From contig CAWCRN010000031.1 in NCBI GenBank assembly GCA_963797835.1, forward strand, positions 62,001-126,000: a DNA stretch of 64,000 nt. Direction: 5' to 3'. Positions 41,816-51,886 of the stretch are shown here, piece after piece. The DNA comes from JBDTSW01 sp963797835 (GTDB taxonomy: Bacteria; Actinomycetota; Thermoleophilia; Solirubrobacterales; 70-9). The first letter of the stretch is position 1. Each line of letters opens with the position of its first letter. Below the pieces are notes generated by a model. The model worked only from the letters and a program-made list of their open reading frames with translations. It did not search any database and had not been told where the DNA came from. The translations under genes were made by a program, and so were the position numbers.

Positions 41816-43206
41816 GCCGCATCCCGATCCGCCTGCGTGTCACCCTCGTCTTCGCCGCGGTCATGGCCGTGGTCTTCGTCGCCGTCGGGCTGTTCGTCTA
41901 CGTACGCCTGGGCGATCAGCTGGACGAGTCGATCGACAACGGCCTGCGCACGCGAGGCACCGAGATCTCGGCGCTGGTCCAGGCCTCGGGGCCTGCCCTC
42001 GAGAGGTCGGGGGACGTGCGGCTGATCGAGGCCGAGGAGAGCTTCGCGCAGGTGCTGGCGGCCGACGGCACCGTGATCGACTCGACCCCCCAGCTCGACG
42101 GCCAGCCGGTGCTGACGCCTGCCGAGGTCGAGCGGGCGCTCGCAGGTGCCACCTTCTTCGAGCGCGAGAGCCTTCCGGGCGTGGAGGGCAGTGCCCGCCT
42201 GCTCGCGACGCCGGTCGACGTCGGCGGTGAGACCGTGGTCGCCGTGGTCGGCGCCTCCCTCGATGACCGCCGCGAGGCCCTGGCCAGCCTCGCGACCCTG
42301 CTCCTGATCGGCGGCCCGATCGCGCTCGTGCTCGCGTCGCTCGCCGCCTACGGCGCCGCGAGCGGAGCCCTGCGGCCGGTGGAGGCGATGCGCAAGCGCG
42401 CCGAGACGATCTCGGCCGGGGGGCCCGAGGAGCGCCTGCCGGTCTCGCCCGCGCGCGACGAGCTGACCAGGCTGGGCGAGACCCTGAACGAGATGCTGGG
42501 CCGGCTGGAGGCCGCGATCGAGCGGGAGCGACGCTTCACGGACGACGCCGCCCACGAGCTGCGCACGCCGCTCGCGCTTCACAAGTCCGAGCTGGAGGTG
42601 GCCCTGCGCTACGGCGGCAGCGAGGAGGAGCTTCGCGAGGCGATGGCATCGGCGATCGAGGAGGTCGACCGGCTGGTCCAGCTGGCCGAGGACCTGCTGG
42701 TCGTGGCGCGCTCAGAGCAGGGCAAGCTGGGACTCGCGACCGAGCGGCTACGGGCAGGCGACCTGTTCGAGGGCGTGCGGGAGCGCTTCAGCGCCCGCGC
42801 CGCCGAGGCGGGACGCGAGGTCGGCGTGGACGGCGGGGCCGACCTGGAGCTCGAGGGGGATCGGCTCCGCCTCGAGCAGGCGCTCACCAACATGGTCGAT
42901 AACGCCCTGCGCCACGGCGCCGGGCCGATCCGTCTCAGCGCCGCCGCCAACGGGAGCGGCGTCGCCCTTCACGTGGCCGACGACGGCCCCGGCTTCCCCG
43001 AGGGCTTCGCCGGGCGCGCCTTCGAGCGCTTCAGCCGCGCCGACCCCGCCCGCGAGCGCGGCGGCACCGGCCTCGGCCTCGCGATCGTCGAGACGATCGC
43101 CCTCGCGCACGGGGGCAGTGTGGGGGCGGTCAACTCGCCCGCGGGCGGTGCCGACGTGTGGATCGAGGTGCCGGCCGCCGCCGCGGGCGCTCCCGAGTCA
43201 ACGTAG
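41812..43206 (+). CDS. Sensor histidine kinase
   Basis: 464 residues from TTG 41812. Membrane helix 1 (about 10-30), a periplasmic-side sensor of about 130 residues, helix 2 (about 157-180), HAMP (GALRPVEAMRKRAETI), then DHp with phospho-His in FTDDAAHELRTPLALHKSELE. ATPase N box NMVDNALRHG, G1 DDGPGFP, F box AFERFSRAD and G2 GGTGLGLAIV are all intact. It phosphorylates the coupled OmpR regulator. Signal unknown. Confidence 0.93.
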   Translation: MSRIPIRLRVTLVFAAVMAVVFVAVGLFVYVRLGDQLDESIDNGLRTRGTEISALVQASGPALERSGDVRLIEAEESFAQVLAADGTVIDSTPQLDGQPVLTPAEVERALAGATFFERESLPGVEGSARLLATPVDVGGETVVAVVGASLDDRREALASLATLLLIGGPIALVLASLAAYGAASGALRPVEAMRKRAETISAGGPEERLPVSPARDELTRLGETLNEMLGRLEAAIERERRFTDDAAHELRTPLALHKSELEVALRYGGSEEELREAMASAIEEVDRLVQLAEDLLVVARSEQGKLGLATERLRAGDLFEGVRERFSARAAEAGREVGVDGGADLELEGDRLRLEQALTNMVDNALRHGAGPIRLSAAANGSGVALHVADDGPGFPEGFAGRAFERFSRADPARERGGTGLGLAIVETIALAHGGSVGAVNSPAGGADVWIEVPAAAAGAPEST

Positions 43207-43269
43207 CCGCACCGCGGAGCCGCGTTGGGGCGGTCGACGCGGAGGCGTGCCAAGGAGCCCTGCCCGGCC

Positions 43270-44229
43270 TCAGAGCCACCCGAACCCGCGCCCGGCGATC
43301 TCCTCCAGGCGCGCGACGTCGGGCTTGAAGATCTCCACCAGCCGGGCGCGAAGCTCGCGCGGGAGCTCCGGCTTCGGGGCCTCGCCCGAGTCCGGGTCGT
43401 GGACGATCTTCTCGACCCGCCAGCGCATCCGCTCGGGCAGGCGGTCGAAGTTGCGGTCGAGTGCCCGCAGGCCCGGCAGGCGCACCGCGCGGTCCATGAT
43501 CCGGAAGCGCCCGCCCGCCTTCGCCCCGCCTGTCTCCCACTCGCGTGCGAACTCGTCGGAGGTGAAGTCGGGGTCGACGCCGAGGAACTCGAACAGGGCG
43601 TGCATGATGCCCGTACGGTCGGCCTTCAGCTCCTCGCGCGAAACCACATGTACCCGGTCGAACCCGTAGGCGTCGAGGTACGGCTCGAGCTGGAACGCGT
43701 AGCGGCTGCGGTCGACGTACGCGGTGTCCCAGCGCCCGAACGCCTCCTCCAGCGAGCGCTCCTCGTAGCCGCCGGCGACGTTGTGCAGGTAGTGGGAGAG
43801 CATCCGGTCGACCGGGTCGCGCACCATGTAGACGACGTACGCGTGGGGGATCAGCTCGCGCATCCGGTCGGCGACCCCGTCGAGGCGCGGGCGGTCCGTG
43901 TAGTGGGGCGAGGTCTCACCGCGGACCGCGGCCCCGGGGTCGAAGTGCGATCCGTACCAGGCGGGCCCCAGCTCCCAGTTCAGCTCCTCGACGAAGAAGT
44001 TCAGCTCCTTCGGGCGCGACATCGAGATCGACGGGTGGAGGTTCAGGTAGTGATGGAGGCTGGTGGTGCCGCACTTCAGCCCGCCGATGACGATGAGGTT
44101 CGGGAGCACACCGGGCTCGGGCCCGTCCCCGGGGCCGCGGCGGCGCTCGGCGGCGAAGCGCTCGTGCGCCCGGGCCACCATCGCCTCGTCGGCCAGGTCG
44201 CGGTGCGCGGTGGGCGCGCCCGGTGCCAT
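43270..44229 (-). CDS. PAPS-dependent sulfotransferase
   Basis: 319 residues; transfers sulfate from PAPS. The 5'-phosphosulfate loop is IGGLKCGTTSLHHYLNLHP and the 3'-phosphate motif is VYMVRDPVDRMLSHYLHN. The fold resembles heparan-type sulfotransferases of bacterial glycan or lipid pathways. ATG 44229; frame intact. It ends eight bases before the HAD gene upstream on the same strand. Acceptor unknown. Confidence 0.88.
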   Translation of the reverse strand: MAPGAPTAHRDLADEAMVARAHERFAAERRRGPGDGPEPGVLPNLIVIGGLKCGTTSLHHYLNLHPSISMSRPKELNFFVEELNWELGPAWYGSHFDPGAAVRGETSPHYTDRPRLDGVADRMRELIPHAYVVYMVRDPVDRMLSHYLHNVAGGYEERSLEEAFGRWDTAYVDRSRYAFQLEPYLDAYGFDRVHVVSREELKADRTGIMHALFEFLGVDPDFTSDEFAREWETGGAKAGGRFRIMDRAVRLPGLRALDRNFDRLPERMRWRVEKIVHDPDSGEAPKPELPRELRARLVEIFKPDVARLEEIAGRGFGWL

Positions 44230-44236
44230 CGCAGGC

Positions 44237-44920
44237 CTACTTGGCGCCGAGGCGGGCCGCGGCGTCGCGCAGCGTCTTCACCTCGGCGTCGGGCTTCTTG
44301 CGGCCCTCCAGCTTCTCGCCGTGGCGGTTCACCCAGATCACCGGCACCTTCATCTTCAGGAGCGGCTCGACGTCGGCGTTGTAGCCGGAGCCGATGTGCA
44401 GCCAGCCCTTCTTGCCGCCGATCCGCCGCGCGCACTCCTTGAAGTGGGCGGGGTCGGGCTTGTAGGAGCGGACCTGCTGGGCCGTCACGACCAGGTCGAG
44501 CTCGGTGCGCAGGTGGCGGCGGGAGACCCCGAGCAGCTTGTCGTCGATGTTCGAGATGATCCCCAGCTCGTAGCGCTTCTTCAGCCGGTCCATCGCGGCG
44601 TTGGCCTCGCGGAACGGCTGCCAGCTGCCGACGCTGTCGGGCAGGAACTGGGCCCGCGAGGGCTCTAGCTCCCAGCCCAGCTCGCCGGCGACCTTGACCG
44701 CAGCGCGCCGCAGCACCTCCGCGTAGAGCTCGTAGGACCCGCTCATGATCTCGGCCTGGACCTCGAGGAAGCGCTTGATGAACTCGTCCTCGTCGAAGGA
44801 GAAGCCGTCGCGCGCGGCCTGGGCGCCGAACGCGTCGATGATCCCCTTCTCCCAGTCGATCAGGGTCCCGTAGCAGTCCGTGGTTACGAACGTGATGTCT
44901 TTGAGCTTGGGTAGGGGCAT
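44237..44920 (-). CDS. HAD-superfamily hydrolase, 2-haloacid-dehalogenase-like
   Basis: 227 residues, class I cap. Nucleophile motif TTDCYGTLIDWEKG, motif II Ser in ISNIDD, Lys in SYKPDPAHFKE, and motif IV GSGYNADVEPL followed by WVNRHGEKL, a pattern close to type II 2-haloacid dehalogenases. The usual acidic pair at motif IV is not obvious, so the reaction could be dehalogenation or phosphate hydrolysis. ATG 44920; divergent from sucC. Confidence 0.82.
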   Translation of the reverse strand: MPLPKLKDITFVTTDCYGTLIDWEKGIIDAFGAQAARDGFSFDEDEFIKRFLEVQAEIMSGSYELYAEVLRRAAVKVAGELGWELEPSRAQFLPDSVGSWQPFREANAAMDRLKKRYELGIISNIDDKLLGVSRRHLRTELDLVVTAQQVRSYKPDPAHFKECARRIGGKKGWLHIGSGYNADVEPLLKMKVPVIWVNRHGEKLEGRKKPDAEVKTLRDAAARLGAK

Positions 44921-44993
44921 CGAACTCCGCCTGAGCGGCGGAGCATTGTAGGCTGCCGCCGCGCGCCGCGGCACCCACGCGCGACCCCCACGC

Positions 44994-46134
44994 ATGGACC
45001 TACTCGAATACCAGGGCAAGCAGCTCTTCGCCAAGCATGGCCTGCCGGTGCCGGAGGGTCGCCACGCGACGACCGTCGACGACGCCGTCGCCGCCGCCAA
45101 CGAGATCGGCTACCCGTGCGTGATCAAGGCCCAGGTGGCGATCGGCGGCCGCGGCAAGGCCGGCGGGATCAAGGTCGCCAAGGACGAGCCGGAGGCGCGC
45201 GCCCACGCCGAGGCGATCCTGGGCATGGACATCCGCGGCTTCACGGTCCACGACCTCTGGGTGGAGCAGGCGTCGGAGATCGACGCCGAGTACTACGCCT
45301 CGATCATCCTCGACCGCTCCGCCAAGAAGCTCCTGGCGATCGTGTCCCGGATGGGCGGGATGGACGTCGAGGAGGTCGCCGAGTCCGACCCCGACGCCCT
45401 CGTCAGACGCCACATCGAGCCGGGCGAGGGGATGACCCAGGAGCTCGCGCGCGAGATCGCGCTCGACGCGGGGATCGACGAGGACGTCACCGACCAGGTC
45501 GCCGACATGCTGGTGAAGCTCGCCGACGTGGTCAAGGCCGAGGACGCGACGCTGCTCGAGATCAACCCGCTGATCGTCACCACCGACCGCAAGGTGGTCG
45601 CGCTCGACTCGAAGGCGACGATCGACAACAACGCGCTCTTCCGCCACCCCGAGCTGGCCGAGCTCTCCGACAAGTCGGCGGAGGACCCGCAGGAGGGGAT
45701 GGCCAAGGAGAAGGGGCTGACCTACGTCAAGCTGGACGGGAACATCGGCATCCTCGCCAACGGGGCCGGCCTGTGCATGTCCACGCTCGACGTGGTCGCT
45801 CAGGCGGGCGGCAAGCCGGCGAACTTCCTCGACGCCGGCGGCGGCTCCAAGGCCGAGGCGATCGTCGACGCGCTCGAGGTCATCACCTCGGACGAGAAGG
45901 TCACCGCCATCCTGTTCAACATCTTCGGCGGGATCACCCGCTGCGACGAGGTCGCGAAGGGCATCGTCGAGGCCTCGAAGCAGATGGACATCGAGCTCCC
46001 GGTCGTCGTCCGCCTCGACGGCACCAACCAGGCGGAGGGCCTCAAGATCCTGGCCGAGTCCGGCCTCGAGAACCTCCACCAGGAGAAGACGATGCTCGGC
46101 GCGGCCAAGCGGGTGGTGGAGCTGCGCGGGATGA
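44994..46134 (+). CDS. sucC: Succinyl-CoA synthetase beta subunit
   Basis: About 379 residues; ATP-grasp subunit of the TCA-cycle enzyme. MDLLEYQGKQLFAKHGLP, KAQVAIGGRGKAGGIK, LEINPLIVT, NGAGLCMSTLD and FNIFGGITRCDEVAKGI are standard. In the observed frame it reads without stop into the sucD start. A single extra G at 46128-46130 restores the expected ELRG-stop with an ATGA overlap at 46131. Confidence 0.95.
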
Positions 46135-47034
46135 GCATCATCGTCGGCGACGGACACCAAGCTGGTCGTCTCCGGCCTGACCGGGCGCGAGGGCACCTTC
46201 CACGGCCTCCGCAACCGCGACTACGGCACCGACCTCGTGGCCGGCGTCACGCCCGGCAAGGGCGGCCAGGACGTCGACGGGGTGCCCGTCTTCGACACGA
46301 TCGCCGAGGCGGTGTCCGAGCGCGGGGCCAACACCTCGATGATCTTCGTGCCCGCGAAGTTCGCCGCGGCCGCCATCGAGGAGGCGATCGACGCCGGGGT
46401 CGAGACGGTCATCGCCATCACCGAGGGCATCCCGGTCCTCGACATGATGGGCGTCTACTGGAAGGCGAAGGAGGCGGGCGTCGGCTGATCGGCCCCAACT
46501 GCCCGGGCGTCCTGTCGCCCGGGCAAGGCGAACGTCGGGATCATCCCGGCGCAGTTCTTCGACCCGGGCTCGATCGGCGTCGTCTCGAAGTCGGGCACGC
46601 TCACGTACCAGATCGGCAACGAGCTGAAGCAGGCCGGGGTCGGGCAACTCCTCGATCGTCGGCATCGGCGGCGACCCGATCGTCGGCTCGGACTTCATCG
46701 ACGTCCTCACCCTCTTCGAGAACGACCCGGAGACCGAGCTGATCGTGATGGTCGGCGAGATCGGCGGCGACGCGGAGGAGCGCGCGGCCGAGTTCATCGA
46801 CGAGTCGGTCTCGAAGCCCGTCGTGGCCTACATCGCCGGCTTCACCGCCCCGCCCGGCAAGCAGATGGGCCACGCCGGCGCGATCATCTCCGGCTCGTCG
46901 GGCACCGCCCAGGCGAAGAAGGAAGCGCTCGAGGCGAAGGACGTCCGCGTGGGCACGAGCCCCACCGAGACCGCCCAGATCGCGCTCGAGACGCTGCGCC
47001 CGGACCCATCCGCGCCGCCGGGCCTCGGCTCTAA
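46131..47034 (+). CDS. sucD: Succinyl-CoA synthetase alpha subunit, frameshifted
   Basis: About 300 residues; carries the phospho-histidine. LVVSGLTGREGTFH, AGVTPGKGG, RLIGPNCPGVLSPGKANVG, SKSGTLTYQI and the active-site His in KQMGHAGAIISG are visible after restoring at least four indels (extra base near 46153, one missing near 46485, extra G near 46524 and 46645). The C-terminus after SPTETAQIALETLR is unclear; TAA 47032 gives the usual length. Being single-copy and central, it argues that the breaks are errors. Confidence 0.93.
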
Positions 47035-47094
47035 ACGCATCCATGCCGACGAACCGCTGGCCGAGCGCCCGCCCGCTTCCGTAGACTCGGCCCC

Positions 47095-48198
47095 ATGCCC
47101 GGCGACGTCATCTCCTTCGCCCGCGGCGCCCCCAGCGCCGACATCCTCCCCGCCGAGGCCGTGCGCACGGCGGCGAAGACGGCGCTCGACGAGGACTGGG
47201 AGCGCGCGCTCTCCTACGGCACCGGGCGCGGGCACCCCGGCCTCTGCGAGTGGATCGCCGCCGAGCTGCACGGGATCGAGGCCGAGCGGGTGATGGTCAC
47301 GAACGGCTCGATGGAGGCGGCGGCGCTGCTGTTCCGCTACATGATCGAGCCGGGCGACCGGGTGATCGTCGAGCAGCCCTCCTACGACCGCACGCTGCTG
47401 CTGCTCGGCCGCACCGGCGCCGAGCTGGTCCCGGTGCCGCTCGAGGAGGACGGCATCGACGTCGACGCCTTCGAGGCCGCGCTCGCCGACGGGCCGGTGA
47501 AGCTCGCCCACGTCATCCCCAACTTCCACAACCCCGCCGGCTGCACGCTGTCGGCCGCCAAGCGCGAGCGCCTGGTGGAGCTGGCGGCCGAGCACGGCTT
47601 CTGGCTGTTCGAGGACGACCCCTACCGGCTGATCCGCTTCGGCGGCGAGGAGCTGCCGACGATGCTCTCGCTGGATCAGGCCGACCGCGTCATCCACGCC
47701 TCGTCGTTCTCGAAGACGGTCAGCCCCGGCGTCCGGGTCGGCTACCTGGCCGGCCCCGCCGAGCAGATCGCGACCCTCGCCAAGCGCGGCTCCGAGCACT
47801 ACATCTCGCCCAACATGCTGGCCGAGTCGGTGGTGCTGGAGATGTGCCGCTCGGGGATCCTCTCGAGCAACGTCGAGTTCGTGAACGGGGCGCTCCAGGA
47901 GCGCCGCGACGCGCTGGTCGACGCCCTGCGCGAGCAGATCCCGGAGGCCCGCTTCGTCGTCCCCGGCGGCGGCTACTTCCTCTGGGTCGACCTCGAGGAC
48001 GACGCCGACACCCCGGCGCTGCTCGAGGCGGCGAAGGAGGAGGGCGTCGCGTTCGTCGCCGGCCCCGACTTCATGCTCGACGGGGGGCGCTCCAGCCTGC
48101 GCTTCTCGTTCGCCAGCGTCCCGCCGGAGCGGATCGGCGAGGGCGTCGCACGCGTCGCCCGGGCGCTCGAGCGCACCCGCGCGGCGACGACGGCCTGA
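47095..48198 (+). CDS. PLP-dependent aminotransferase (class I, LysN/MocR-like)
   Basis: 367 residues. ISFARGAPSADILP, YGTGRGHPGLCEWIAAEL, the PLP motif VIPNFHNPAGCTLS and the PLP-lysine in ASSFSKTVSPGVRVGY. It fits the 2-aminoadipate/multi-substrate aminotransferase group without the GntR domain. Substrate likely an aromatic, branched or lysine-derived amino acid. ATG 47095; frame intact. Confidence 0.87.
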   Translation: MPGDVISFARGAPSADILPAEAVRTAAKTALDEDWERALSYGTGRGHPGLCEWIAAELHGIEAERVMVTNGSMEAAALLFRYMIEPGDRVIVEQPSYDRTLLLLGRTGAELVPVPLEEDGIDVDAFEAALADGPVKLAHVIPNFHNPAGCTLSAAKRERLVELAAEHGFWLFEDDPYRLIRFGGEELPTMLSLDQADRVIHASSFSKTVSPGVRVGYLAGPAEQIATLAKRGSEHYISPNMLAESVVLEMCRSGILSSNVEFVNGALQERRDALVDALREQIPEARFVVPGGGYFLWVDLEDDADTPALLEAAKEEGVAFVAGPDFMLDGGRSSLRFSFASVPPERIGEGVARVARALERTRAATTA

Positions 48199-48288
48199 GG
48201 TTTACCCGCTCGTTACAAAGGCTTGAGAAGTCCCGCCTATGGTGAGGGCGAGTCGAACGACGACGGGGGACGCCGTACAGGAGGTGAG

Positions 48289-48489
48289 ATGAGCCCCGTA
48301 ACGATCATCGAGGGAAGTCAGAAGCTGGACCCGGTCAGCGAGCGAAACCTGGCCGAGCGGCGGTTCTCCGCGCTCGCGGCCGCCGTGCGCGAGCACGAGG
48401 CGTCGGTCCGCCGGCGCGAGCTCGGGATCCTCCGCCCGCAGGACGCGAGCCTCTACCGCAGGCTGCGCCAGATCTGCGGCGACGCCTAA
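48289..48489 (+). CDS. Small helical protein of unknown function
   Basis: 66 residues from ATG 48289 with GGAGGTGAG immediately upstream, a strong ribosome-binding site. Basic and mostly helical (NLAERRFSALAAAVREHEA, LYRRLRQICGDA). TTACAA (48214-48219) and TATGGT (48239-48244) upstream could be a promoter with a 19-base spacer. It resembles small regulatory or RNA-associated proteins of actinobacteria only in composition. Confidence 0.6.
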   Translation: MSPVTIIEGSQKLDPVSERNLAERRFSALAAAVREHEASVRRRELGILRPQDASLYRRLRQICGDA

Positions 48490-48529
48490 CCCCACTCACG
48501 CAGTGCCTGCTACCGGCGCTCGAACCGCC

Positions 48530-49243
48530 TCAGCGCCCGTAGCGGTCCGCCGATACGACTAGCTGCTCGGGCAGCGGCGCCCGTGGCGGCGGAGCCGGGT
48601 CGGCCCGCACCGACACGGTCTCGGCCACGTCGCGCGAGACGACGTGGCGGCCTCCGTCGGAGGCGAGCACCACCTCGTCGTCCTCCTGGGCCTCGAGCTT
48701 GCCGTCGAGGCCCGGGTGAAGGCCGGTCTCCTTGAGGTAGTGCAGGATCGCCTCGGCCTCGTTCTCGAAGCGGAGCACGTGGACGTCGGCCCCCGGCTCG
48801 ACGTCGGCCAGCAGCACGCCGTGCTCGCGCGCGCCCTCGACGATCGGGTGCCCGTGTGGGCACGTCTTGGCGTCGCCGATCGCGGCGAGCATCCGGTCCT
48901 CCAGCACCGGCGACATCGCGTGCTCGAGGCGCTCGGCCTCCTCGTGGACCTCGTCCCAGGGGATCCCCAGGACGTCGGTGAGGAAGCGCTCGATCAGGCG
49001 GTGGCGGCGGACGATCTGGCCCGCCTGCTCGCGGCCGTCGTCGGTGAACTCCACCGACTTGTCCTCGCGGCGCGTGATGTAGCCGTCGCGCTCGAGCCGG
49101 CCGATCATCTCGTGCACGGTGGGGGGCGAGAGCTGCATCGCGCGGGCGACGTTGGCCCCGGTGATCGGAAGCCCGGCCTCCTCCAGCCAGAACATGATCT
49201 GGAGGTACTCCTCCTCCGCGATCGTCGCGTGATCGGCAGCCAT
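48530..49243 (-). CDS. DtxR/MntR-family metalloregulator
   Basis: 237 residues. Winged helix ITGANVARAMQLSPPTVHEMIGRLERDGY, dimerisation/metal region HRLIERFLTDVLGIPWDEVHEEAERLEHAMS (His, Cys/Glu, Glu ligands) and CPHGHPI, then a C-terminal FeoA/SH3-like domain. It should repress iron- or manganese-responsive genes when metal is bound. ATG 49243; frame intact. Confidence 0.88.
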   Translation of the reverse strand: MAADHATIAEEEYLQIMFWLEEAGLPITGANVARAMQLSPPTVHEMIGRLERDGYITRREDKSVEFTDDGREQAGQIVRRHRLIERFLTDVLGIPWDEVHEEAERLEHAMSPVLEDRMLAAIGDAKTCPHGHPIVEGAREHGVLLADVEPGADVHVLRFENEAEAILHYLKETGLHPGLDGKLEAQEDDEVVLASDGGRHVVSRDVAETVSVRADPAPPPRAPLPEQLVVSADRYGR

Positions 49244-49283
49244 GAACCGAGTCTAGATGAGCCCGCCCCTCTCCCCGCCGGGA

Positions 49284-50105
49284 TTAGCTCCGCTCGGCGA
49301 GGGTCGAGATCACGGCCTCGTAGAAGCCGTCGCCCATCGCGCCCTCGGTGACGGTGGCGTTGGGGAAGCGCGGTAGCGCCTCGCGCATCGCGGGGTCGCG
49401 CTCGGGGCCGTTGGCGACGGCGAAGAAGCGGCCGACGGCCTCCGCGGCATCCAGGTCCTCGAGCGAGTCGCCCACCGCGATGCAGCTCTCGGGATCGAAG
49501 CCGCGGGCCTGCATGTGGAAGGCGACGGCTCTCGCCTTCGAGGCCCCTGCGGGCACCAGGTGGTACGCGTGGGCCTGCCCGTCGACAGAGTCCATCTGCC
49601 GGCCGATCGCGCCGTTGTCGAGGAAGCGGACGTCGGGATGCCCGGCCTCGGCCAGCAGCGCGTTCGCCTCGGTCACGTCGACCTTCCCGCGAAAGAGGTG
49701 GGACAGGTGGCGGTCGGTGTGCCAGGGGCGATGCCACTCGAGCTGGTCTCCAAAACGCTCGAACAGCAGGTCCGGGATGCCCTGGTCGAGCATCCGCTGG
49801 GCGGGGGTGGGGGCGTCCTCGTCCTCGGAGGCCCAGTCGCCCACGAGCAGCGTCCGCTCGAAGTCGATCGTCACCCCGCAGCCCGCCTCGTAGATGCAGG
49901 AGGTCTGGCCGATCACCCGTGCGTCGGCCAGCACCTGGGCCTCGCGTCGCCCCGACATGATCACCACCTCGACCCCTGCCCTGTGGCACGCCTCGAGGGC
50001 CCGGGCCTGGAGCATCGAGAAGTTGCCCTCCGCGTCCCGGAACAGCGAGCCGTGCTTGCCGTAGAGGGTGCCGTCGAGGTCGGTGTAGACGCAGCGCAGG
50101 CTCAT
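49284..50105 (-). CDS. HAD-superfamily hydrolase (Cof/SPP-like)
   Basis: 273 residues. Catalytic CVYTDLDGTLYGKHG, motif II VVIMSGRREAQ, Lys in AGASKARAVAFHMQ and metal motif VGDSLEDLDAAE. A C2-type cap lies between motifs II and III, with EAGCGVTIDFERTLLVGD. Family members dephosphorylate sugar phosphates or mannosylglycerate-type intermediates. The 41-base gap to DtxR holds no promoter I can name. Confidence 0.82.
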   Translation of the reverse strand: MSLRCVYTDLDGTLYGKHGSLFRDAEGNFSMLQARALEACHRAGVEVVIMSGRREAQVLADARVIGQTSCIYEAGCGVTIDFERTLLVGDWASEDEDAPTPAQRMLDQGIPDLLFERFGDQLEWHRPWHTDRHLSHLFRGKVDVTEANALLAEAGHPDVRFLDNGAIGRQMDSVDGQAHAYHLVPAGASKARAVAFHMQARGFDPESCIAVGDSLEDLDAAEAVGRFFAVANGPERDPAMREALPRFPNATVTEGAMGDGFYEAVISTLAERS

Positions 50106-50178
50106 GGGCGGGGAAGTGTGGCGAAGTCCAGCCCTAGGGTGTCTGGCCGCCGGCGCCCGCTGCACCGATCCTGGGGGC

Positions 50179-50655
50179 ATGACACGAGCAATCTCTGCTC
50201 TCGTGACGGCCACCGCAATGGCCCTCATCGGCCTCGGCGGGCCGGCGTCCGCCTCTCAGGGCGCGGTGGTCCCGAAGGTGAGGGGCGAGGGCACCGACAC
50301 GTTCGGCCTCGACTTCTACTTCAAGGCCAAGAACCACGCCAACGCCTCCGGCGAGGTGGGCTTCGAGACGAACTCGTTCGGCGACTTCACCGGTGACGTC
50401 GACTGCCTCGACATCAAGCGCCGTAAGGCCGGGATCTCAGGCGAGCTCGACAACCCGAACCAGGGCGCCGGGCTCACCCACTTCATGATCGTCATGAAGG
50501 ACGTTCACCGCAAGGGCAGCGATCCGCCCGACCAGATCGCGACCTGGCTCCGCAACGGACCCTTCGATTGCAACACGGAGCCGTACGGCACGCTCGGCGA
50601 CAGCCTGGACGACATCGCCGCGGGCAAGATCCGCGTCACCCCCGCCGCGCCCTAG
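50179..50655 (+). CDS. Secreted protein of unknown function
   Basis: 158 residues. Signal peptide MTRAISALVTATAMALIGLGG-PASA with cleavage after ASA. The mature part is beta-rich with FYFKAKNHANASGEVGFET and two cysteines (DVDCLDIKRRK, PFDCNTEP) that could form a disulfide. Similar post-translational leader and fold occur in actinobacterial exported proteins without assigned role. ATG 50179; convergent with the AlkX/YcaQ-like gene, stops overlapping by four bases. Confidence 0.75.
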   Translation: MTRAISALVTATAMALIGLGGPASASQGAVVPKVRGEGTDTFGLDFYFKAKNHANASGEVGFETNSFGDFTGDVDCLDIKRRKAGISGELDNPNQGAGLTHFMIVMKDVHRKGSDPPDQIATWLRNGPFDCNTEPYGTLGDSLDDIAAGKIRVTPAAP

Positions 50656-51822
50656 GCGGCAGCAGCCACCTCGACGCGCTCGAGCCCGAGCCACCCGGCC
50701 AGCAGCGTCAGCTCGGCCTCCAGCGCCGCGCCCGTCTCCGGCGGGGCTCCCTCTTCGAGGTGGACGGCACGAGCGAGCAGTGCCCGGGCGGCGCGGTCCG
50801 CCTTCAGATCCACGCGTGCCACGAGCCGGTCGCCCAGCAGGAACGGCAGCACGTAGTAGCCGTGGACCCGCTTCGGCTTGGGCACGTAGATCTCGAGCCG
50901 GTACGAGAAGCCGAAGATCCGCTCCACCCGGGATCGCTCCCAGATCAGCGAGTCGAACGGGCCGATGAGGGCGCGGGCGTCGATGCGGCGCGGGATCGTG
51001 GCGCCGCGTCCAGAGGTAGCCCCGCGTGCGTCCCCAGCCCTCGACCTCGACCGGGATCAGGTCGCCCGCCTCGACGAGCTCCCCGACACGGGCGCGCGCG
51101 TCGGCGAGGCCGAGCCGGAAGTAGTCGCGCAGGTCGCGCTCGGCGGCCACGCCCATCGCGCGGGCCGCGATTCGGACCAGCTCGCGCTGGGCGTCCTCGG
51201 GCGCCGGCGTGGGCGTGGCGATCACCTTCGGCGGCAACACCCGCTCGGGCAGGTCGTAGAGGCGCTCGAAGTTCCGCCGCCGCGCCGAGCTGACCTGGCC
51301 GGTCCAGAAGAGCCACTCGATGGCGCGCTTCGCATCGGACCAGTCCCACCAGGGCCCGGTTCGCTCGGGGCGTCGCTCGGAGAGCTCGGAGGCGGCGATC
51401 GGCCCCCGGTCGCCGACCTCCTCGAGGACCCGCTGCACCAGGTCCGGACGCTCGTGGCTGACCCGGAACATCCCGCCCCATGCCTCGGCGTCGGCACGCT
51501 CCATGCGCCAGCGAAGCAGCGGCTGAAGCGCGACCGGGAGGAGCGACGCCTCGTGGCCCCAGTACTCGAAAAGGCGCCGGGGGGCCCTGTGGGCGGCGTC
51601 GTCGAGCGCGGCGCGAGGGTAGGGGCCCAGGCGGGTGAAAGCGGGCAGGTAGTGCGCGCGCTCCAGGACGTTCACCGAGTCCATCTGCACCACGCCGACG
51701 TGCGAGAAGAGCCGCCGGATTCCCCAACCCGGTGACGAGCCCGGCTGCCGCGGGCCGCCGAAGCCCTGTGCGGCCAGCGCCAGCCGCCGCGCCTCCCCCG
51801 CGCTCAGTCGCACCCTTGCCAC
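50652..51822 (-). CDS. AlkX/YcaQ-like DNA crosslink-repair glycosylase, frameshifted
   Basis: About 390 residues of tandem winged-helix fold (HTH_42). RLSAGEARRLALAAQGF at the start, the catalytic QxD in GVVQMDSVNVLERAHYLPAFTRLGPY, and FEYWGHEASLLP are hallmarks of YcaQ, which unhooks interstrand crosslinks. An extra base near 51005 joins the halves; the C-terminus reads WERSRVERIFGFSYRLEIYVP. GTG 51822 or 51813. It is divergent from a DHPS-like gene and an MrfA-type helicase. Confidence 0.85.
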
Positions 51823-51886
51823 GACGTTGGAAGCTACGCGGTCGGGGTGAGCGGGGTCGTGGAATCGCTCATCTAAGGTCTCCCGC

